Shown here: in pieces, positions 26,901 to 35,900 of the stretch | How the letters are laid out: the number at the start of each line of letters is the position of its first letter | Position numbering within the stretch: the first letter of the stretch is position 1 | Assembly (NCBI GenBank): GCA_937942435.1 | Contig: CALDEM010000060.1 | Location: forward strand, 1-36,470 | From: an uncultured Saprospiraceae bacterium | GTDB lineage: Bacteria; Bacteroidota; Bacteroidia; Chitinophagales; Saprospiraceae | Direction: 5' to 3' | DNA length: 36,470 bases | Notes under the pieces: model-generated | Databases searched by the model: none | Seen by the model: the letters and a program-made list of their open reading frames with translations, nothing else | What the model was told of the DNA's origin: nothing | Made by a program: the position numbers and the translations under genes

Positions 26901-29900
26901 TGAAGATGGAGACTCGCTTTTTTTAACTGTACGGTTTGCTCCTAAAGAAGAATTGAGTGATCAGTCTGTTCCTGTGATTTATCAACCTAATTGGTATCTC
27001 AGTGATGCAGCATATGGATTGGGTTCAGAATTTGATTGTAATTTTCTCATCGAAACGCTTAACCAAGTTGGGATTCGTCAAGATGAAATTGTAACAATAG
27101 AGGGTCGAGACTTTGGTGGGTGCGAGGTATCTCCGTTTGTTGTACGTGAGATTTTGAATTACGGTAATTTAGGTTTTGATGAATTTTGCAATGAGATAAG
27201 AAGCCCAGGTATACCAGAGAAGTTCACTTTCGTAAAGCCTTCTGAATTTGAATATAGCAATGAAGACTTTGGGTTTGTGCTCTGGCAAAGGTTAGGCACG
27301 GATCAAAGAATAGTCAATGATCAAAATGGTGGTATCCCGTCTAACTTTTTAATTGAGAATGGTGATACGCTTTGTTTTCTTGTTAAAGATTACATCAATT
27401 CTTTAGGTCTTCCTGAGATTACTGATAAAGGGATAGATGGTGGTTTCGATGCTTACTTTTATCCAGGTATAAGAGGCAACTGCGAAAGTGTGGTAGACGG
27501 ATATGAAGCGTCATCTTCCTTTATAGCTGATGTCGATGATGTTGTTTTTTGCCAGGACAAATTTGAAACCACATTTACAACAGAAGATTGGGACTATACA
27601 GGTGGTCCCATACTTGAAGTAAGTACCTCAACCCCAACGGTTGATATTTTTGAGCCAATGGCTTGTGTCACCATTGAGCTAACTAATATAACTAATATAG
27701 ATGCGCCATTTTCATGGCTTAACGTACAAAGCCTAACAGGTGGATTGACTGTTCTGACTATTACGGAAGTTGGCGGGTCTGGCCTTATAGCTCCTACACC
27801 GTTTGGTATTTATGAGTTGGGCACAACACCTGAGCTGTCAACTAGAGAATTTGAAATATGTGTTAACATTAGCAATTGTGACCCGCAGACATTGAGCTTT
27901 GATGCAGGTTGGGATTGTAGTGATTATCCTGCAACTGTAGTTGAAGCAACGTGCTCTAATCCATCCACTGTTGACTTTATGACTATAAAAGGAGATATCG
28001 CCGCACAAATTATAAAACCAGGAGGAAATATAGAATTTGGCTTATGTGATACCATCTGTTTTGTACATAGATTCTCAAGTGTTCAACTTGGAAGTATCAG
28101 TGATATAGACTTTAGTTTTGGATTACCTGAAGGGATGAATTACATTCCTGGATCCTTTGAGATTGGTTATCCGATTCCATTCTCAGGGGATACGATGTGG
28201 AACCATATTGTTGATCCAACTAACACGTTTGCTAACGATTATCAGATCAACGTAACGTCACTTAATCCCGAGTTGGACTCATCTGGCTTAGTGGGTGTAC
28301 TCGGTGCTGGGACCAATGCGAATGTAGTCCTTGTAAGATGGAATACTATAACCGATTGTTCATATGCTTCAGGTGCACGGGCAAGATTTAGAACTGATTC
28401 TAAAGACGCATGTGATGATCCTTTAGATCCAATTATAAGTCGCGGGCCTCGTATGTTTATACAAAACGCCGTGCCTCAGTATGATGTAGATATAGCCCTT
28501 GATGACATTACCTTAAATCCATGTAACAGTGATCAAGCCACTGTACAGATTAATATGGAGATTGACGCACCATTTGGCGTACAGACAGGTGTTGGAGATT
28601 CTATAAAAATAATTTTACCACAAGGGATCAACTATGTAGCTTCAAGTTATTCTTCGATACAAAACGCGTCATCAAGTGCTCCGACATTCACTACCTCCAA
28701 TGGTCAATCGATCTTAACTTGGCCAACAAACTCAGGACTAGTCGATGGAAATATTATCGTATTTGAATTAGATATCATCTCTACAGATGTGGGCCAATCA
28801 TGTGGCCCTGTGGATATGATTATTCAGACATTTTCTAAAATGAATGTAGAATGTGCAACAGGCGGAAATTGTGATATTAGTGTCTTGAGTGGCGAAGATC
28901 AAATTGTAATTAATGTTGAAAAACCAGAACTATCTGTAGTTGATCTTGACTTACAATTAATGACGATACCACCTAATAGTGGAAGTCTTATTTACACCAT
29001 GAAAGTGATGAATAATGGAACGGTCAGCCAAGATCCCTCTAATGATCTGGTGATCGAATTATGGGAAGATTCTGATGAAAATGGTCTGATTGATACGACA
29101 ATCGACATGAAGGTGACGGCGATAGTTGAGAGTACAAGTATCCCGCCGGGAGGTATGTCAGTTGTGACTGGTTCTATACCGCTGCCACCGGCTGGTTTAT
29201 GTAAGGTGCTTGCAGTTATAAATCCTACAGCCACTTGTGCATGCGGCTTAGATGCTTCTAATCAATCAAATGTTGAAGTAATCAATAATTTTGTAGAAGA
29301 CATAGAGGTATGTAGCGGAGAGTTAATAGAGGTAGGACCAGGAGCCATCGCCGATTATGATTATCAATGGATCAGTATAAATGGTTCTAATCTCGGTGCT
29401 TTATCAAGTACTACATCAACTCCAGTAGATTTTTCATTTGATAATACCACAGCTACAGATATTGTTTGGGATTTTGCATTGAGAACTTCGTTTGGGAGTT
29501 GCTTTACTTTCGATACAGTGCAAGTCACAGTTTTTCCTGAGACCATGGATGAAGTGACAATAGCAGGATGTGAAGGCGAATCAATAATGTTACCAGGGCC
29601 ACCGACAGGTAGCGACTTTTCTTGGTCACCAGGAGTAGACTTGAGTGATTCTACAGATGCATTTGCATTATTGTCTCCTATACCTGCCGGATCACAAGTC
29701 TACACACTTTCTTATGTAGATGAAGATGGATGTAATGCTTCCAAAATTGTAAATATTAATGCCATACAATGTTCGCCCAATACTGCAATTGGAGATACGG
29801 TATGGTTTGATTTCAATGAAAATGGAATCCAAGACATGGGAGCAGAAATTGGAATCCCTAATGTGACTATACTTCTTTATAATGCTAACAATACATCTAC

Positions 29901-32900
29901 AGGCAATCACATCGCAGTTGAAATGACAGATGCTGATGGTTACTATGCTTTCGAAGGACTAGCCAGTGGTAATTACGCTATAGAGTTTATATATCCACCA
30001 GGATTCATACCCACTACAGATAACGTAGGTGCAGATGGAGATGACAATGATGCAGATCCTGGCACTGGACTTACAGGTCCATATTTTCTTCCTAATGGTG
30101 TTTTTAATCAGACTGTAGATGCAGGGTTTATACCTGATTGTTCTTTAGATGTTTTTATAAGTGATGTAGGAGAGTGTCAACCAGTAGCGGGGGGCGGACA
30201 AGAGCGTGAGATCAAAGTGGATATAACTTGGACCAATGCTGTTTATACAAGTGCTTTCTTAGGAGGAACAGATACGATCACTTTAGATATACTTGGTCAG
30301 TCTTTTGAATATGCCATCTCGGACTTGTCCGGTGATACATGTCAAGTTGTAATCTTCGATGACCTTGTAACGACGGATATTATCGCAGAGGTTGGTTTGA
30401 CTTTAGATCCAGACTGTGTAGATACGGATACAATTATGGATGTCACTGCATGTATCTTTGATCTAGCTTTGATCAAAGATCTACCAGTATTTGGAACAGT
30501 CAAGTATGGTGATACACTTCCTTTTGAAATTACGGTTGAAAACCAAGGTGCTCAACCCCTGACCAATATTAAAATAAATGACTTCTTGCCATCAGGATTT
30601 GGCTTCTCGATGGCACCAGGGTTTAATGATGGTTGGTTAGAGTCTGCTGTCGATACCTTGATGTATGTGATAACAGATACGCTTTCGCCAAATGAGAGTA
30701 TCGTTATCCCATTGCAATTAGAATTGCTCATGGCCTCTGGCCCCGATGCTTGGCTCAACAAGGCTGAGATTTTCTCAATGACAGATACACTTGGAGTTGA
30801 TCGTTCTGATGAAGATATCGACTCTACTCCTGATGCAGATCCGGACAATGATGCTGGTGGAGTAGCCAATAGTGGCTCAGATGATGCACTCAATGGTACT
30901 GGTACTGGACCACTTGACAGTACTAATCCCAACACTGATGAAGATGATGAAGATCCAGAACTTGTAACCGTAGTGGACATGGCGCTTATCAAAACGATAG
31001 TAACGCCAGGTCCATATGATTTTGGAGATATTATAACTTTCCAAATTAAAGTAACCAATCAAGGTGGCGTTACTACTCAAAATATAAAAGTCAATGACTA
31101 TATACCAGCAGGATTCTCTTGGTTGACATCTAATGAGCCCAACTGGATGGAATCAGGAAGTGTGGCTATGGATACCATTCCAGGTCCATTAGCGCCAGGT
31201 GCTTCAGCAACAACGACAATTGATCTTAGATTAGAAATGGCGGCACCTTCAGAATATATAAATGTTGCAGAGATAGCATACTTCGAAGATGAAGATGGAA
31301 ATGATATCAGCGATGATGATATAGATAGTACACCCGATAGTGACCCCAATAATGATGCAGGAGGCGCAGAGGAGTCAGCAGCAGACAATACTAACTCAGG
31401 AGATGGCACAGGAGCAATCGGTGATGGAGATCCACTCGGAGATGAAGATGATGCTGATCCTGCATATGTCTCGGTACCGATGATCGATATCGAAAAAACG
31501 ACGACCGATATAGTTCCAGCAACGAGTGGGGTAGATGGTAATTTTGATGCAACCTTTGAAATGGTAATTACAAACCCAGGCAATCAAAAGTTGAACATGA
31601 TACTACTTCAAGATGATCTTACAGAACAGCTTGGAGCTAACTTCGTAGGTATAACAAGTCCGCCAGCTTTAGTTACATTGTCTGATGCTACAACCTTGCC
31701 GGGAGTTATCAGTGGATATAATGGTGGTGTTATCGACACGATATTTAGTGGTATGGAAGGTTGCTTAGAGCCGGGCCAGACAATCACAGTTGAGATGGTA
31801 GTAGAGGTCACAGGCATGGGCGGCCCTATTCCAATTATAAATGAAGCACTTGTTACTGGTAAGGATTCTACAGGGATTGTGGTTACGGATATGGATACAG
31901 CGCTGGTGTCCGCGCCAGATTGTTTCTTGTCAGTGGTTTGCCCAAATCCTAATCAGGGAACATTCGCATGTATAGAAGATGTGCCGCGCGGCGCGACTAC
32001 TGAAAATGCATTTAACTCGATTGATGGTTTCAGTGCTATAGACAACTCTTGTGGTACGCTGATGATTACATTTACGGATAGTGATAATGGAGGGAATGGA
32101 TGTATCGGAGACACCTTAATTATAACGCGACAATATATCATAGTAGATAGTGGAGAGGCTCCGATTGGAGAAGAAAGAGATACTTGTGAAGTGGTTTATA
32201 CCATCGTCGATGATATGAAACCAATTATAATGATACCTCCTTCGGATCTGACAATTGACTGTTCTATGGCAGGTTCAGAAGCTCAGATTACAAATTGGAT
32301 AAATTCTCGAGGGGGTACTCAGTCAGTTGATAATTGCAGCGGGGCCTTAACAGAAACTTTTTTACCAACGGGTACATTGATAGTAGAATGTGGAGGAGCG
32401 TTTACACAAGAATACACTTACACAGCAGTTGATGCCTGTGGCAATAGTATAAGCGAGAAAGCCTACTTGCATAACATTGGGGAAGAGACTCCTTATCCAC
32501 AATTTGATATACCAAGTGCTATATGCTGGGATGGTATAGCTGGGTCACTTACGATTACACCTTCATATACTGCATCATCTGGCGTTACAAGTGAGTTTAC
32601 ATTTAGTAGTGCAAGTACCAATGTCTTAATTGCAACTTCTGGAGTGATGACTGTTACTGAAGCTGGCACTTTTGAAATATGTTTAACAGAGACTTTGACC
32701 TATGATGCATGTGTCACAGCAGATGCAGGGACTTGTGTGAGATCAGTCTGTAGGACAATTTCAATTGTAGATGAGACTACTGTTGATCCGAGCTGGACGC
32801 CTATTGGGCCACTTTGCAATGACAATGGTCAGGTTGATCTTGATGCTCTTATTACTGGTACAGCTGGCGGTTCTTTTACAGGTGTCGGAGTATCAGGCAC

Positions 32901-35900
32901 ACATCCTAATTATAATTTCGACCCAGCTCTATCTGGTCCAGGTATTCATAATATATGTTATTCTATTATAACGGCAGAAGGCTGTACGGCGATACAATGT
33001 GTCAATATCGAAGTTGGAGATAATGCAGATGCAACTATACAGGACTTAGCTTTAGAATGCAATATTAGTCCAGCAGGACAGATAAGTTTAGATGGCCTTT
33101 TTGGACCTTCCACTACTCCGGGAGGTACATTTTCTATAGCATCCTCTGCTTCATTTACCACTCCTTGGATTAATGAGATCGGATATGATGATCCAGGTGG
33201 AGATAACATGGAGTTTATAGAAGTTGCTGGCCCTGCCGGGTTTAACCTTAGTGGATGTACGTTGTCATTTTATAATGGTGGCGATCAGATGATTTATAAT
33301 ACTTTCAATCTCTCTGGTGTTATACCTAATGAAGTAGGTGGGGTAGGAGCACTTGCATTTATGCTTCCTTTTGACATGCAAAATGCTTTAGAAGGAGTCT
33401 CGCTCGATTGTGGTGGAACATTAGTTGAGTTTTTAACTTATGAGGGAACATTTATGGCTATTGGTGGTCCCGCAGATGGTCTAATGGGGATTCCAATAGG
33501 TAGGGATAGAGGAGGAGATGGTATAGAAAGAACATTGCAAAATACGGGTTCTTCGAGTGCCGGACCTTGGCAACAAAATGCACCCGAATCACCAGGCTCT
33601 TTAAATACTGCAATTGGACAAGGGTTTGGTTCAGCCGGAGCAGACGCTAATGTAGTAGGTGGCAATGTGTTGCAATACAATGAGCCGGGATGTTACGAAG
33701 TAACCTACTCTGTCAGTAGCTTTGATGCAGCAGGAGGTGCTTGTATAGATATGGCCAACGCGTTTATTTCAATTCCGGAGATGCCGTTGCCAGATTTTGA
33801 TATACAACAAGACATATGTCTAAGCGCTGGATCTTCTGATGCAACGCTTACTGCTTCCTTAAACAGTCCCACTTACGTAAATAGTATAGATCGTAATTGG
33901 ACAATAAATCCAAACACTCTTTCTAATGCTTCTGCCACTGTGTCTACTTCAGGTGAGGTGACTGTCTCGCCTACAGGAGGAGATGTATCTGGATCATTTT
34001 ATGTGATTTTAGAAGAGTCTATCATGAACCCAGCTTGTGGCACCTCACCGGCAAAAGTTTGTTCTGCAAAAGATAGCTTGCTTGTGGTAGTAGAAGATGG
34101 AACGGCCTTAGATGCCTGTTTTACAATTAGTGATGAACAGCCATGTATGGGTGACGCAGTTGTGTTAACGGCAAATACTAATGGCGGAGTCTTCAGCGGA
34201 CCAGGCGTCATCGATGATGGTAATGGATCTACAGCAACACTTACCATGACAACATGTGGTCCGGTCACCGTTGCTTATACGCTTACATCTCTCAATGGAT
34301 GCACAAGTACTTGTAGCGCTTCAATTACGGCGGATGACACACCTCCTATCATAACCATGCCGGCAGATACAATATTAGAGTGTGATGGATCTGGTAATGA
34401 AGCTGATATCAATCTTTGGCTAAGCCAGATAGCTGTCTCAACTACATGTGGTAGTCCTCTTGTTTCAACAACTTTATTCAATACGATAAGTGATTGCGGT
34501 AACGGCCAATCTCTCGTTTATCAAGTGCGAGCAGTAGATGAATGTAGAAACGAATCGATAAGCTATGGCACAATTATGATCATAGATATTGAAGCGCCGA
34601 CTCTAACTATACCTGCGGATCTTACACTTACGTGCTCTGAGATATCTGCAACTTCGAGTCCCGGGGCGATTATAAAGAGTTGGTGCGATGAAGCATCAGC
34701 TTCGGATGTTTGTGGCGGTGATATAAAGTTGACACACAATTTTACAGATACGACATTAGATGTTTGTGCGGCGGACGACTACGAGATAGAAGTAGTTTTT
34801 ACTGCGGAAGACGAATGTGGTAACATTACAATTGATACTGCATCTGTTTTTGTTGAAGTTGATAATACTGCTCCTACACTTACTCCTCCTGCTAATCTAA
34901 CACTTGATTGTGGAAACATTAGTGCAGCAACAGATGTGAGCGTTTTGATAAGTGAGTTTTTGGATGGCGCACGTGTGACAGATAATTGTGATAGCGATAT
35001 AATTATAACTTACAGTGGTGCAGAACAACTAGATGCTTGTCTTGCCAGCGTTACAACTATAACTTGGCGAGCAGAAGACAATTGTAATAATGTCAGTACA
35101 GCGACTGCGACGATTACTGTTATTCCTGATACAGAAGCACCCGTACTAACTGTTCCTGCTGACTTAGTATTGGATTGTAGTAGTATTAGTGCCACAACAG
35201 ATGCTAGTGCACTTATTGCACAATTTTTGAATGGTGCAACTGCAACTGATAATTGTGATAGCTCGATAGTCATTACATCCTCTGGAGCTGAAGTGCTGGA
35301 CGTATGCACAGCAAGTGAAACTACAATAACATGGACTGCAGAAGATGGATGTGGTAATATAGGCATGGCTACTGCTAGAATTATTGTGATACCGGATACG
35401 GAAGCTCCAATTCTAATTGTACCCGATGATATCACAATTGATTGTAGTAGTTTAGGTACTGCAGATGCGAGCTTTATGATTGACAGTTTGATAGCGAGTG
35501 CAAGTGTGTCTGATAACTGCGATAGCAATATCATCTTGAATAGTAGTTACAATACCGATCAATTAGACTTGTGTGCGGCATCTACGTATGATATAGTGAT
35601 CACGTTCACCGCAGAAGATAGATGTGGCAACCAAGCAGTTGCAGAGACAACAACGATCACAATTGTCCCAGATACGCAGATCCCAGTGATTACGGCTCCT
35701 GGTGATATAACAATTGATTGTAGTAGTTTAGGCACAGCAGATGCGAGCTTTATGATAGACAGTTTGGTAGCGAGTGCAAGTGTGTCTGATAACTGCGATG
35801 GCAGTATCATTTTGAATAGTAGTTACAATACAGACCAATTAGACTTATGTGCTGTTGCTACGTATGATATAGTGATCATGTTCACGGCAGAAGATAGATG

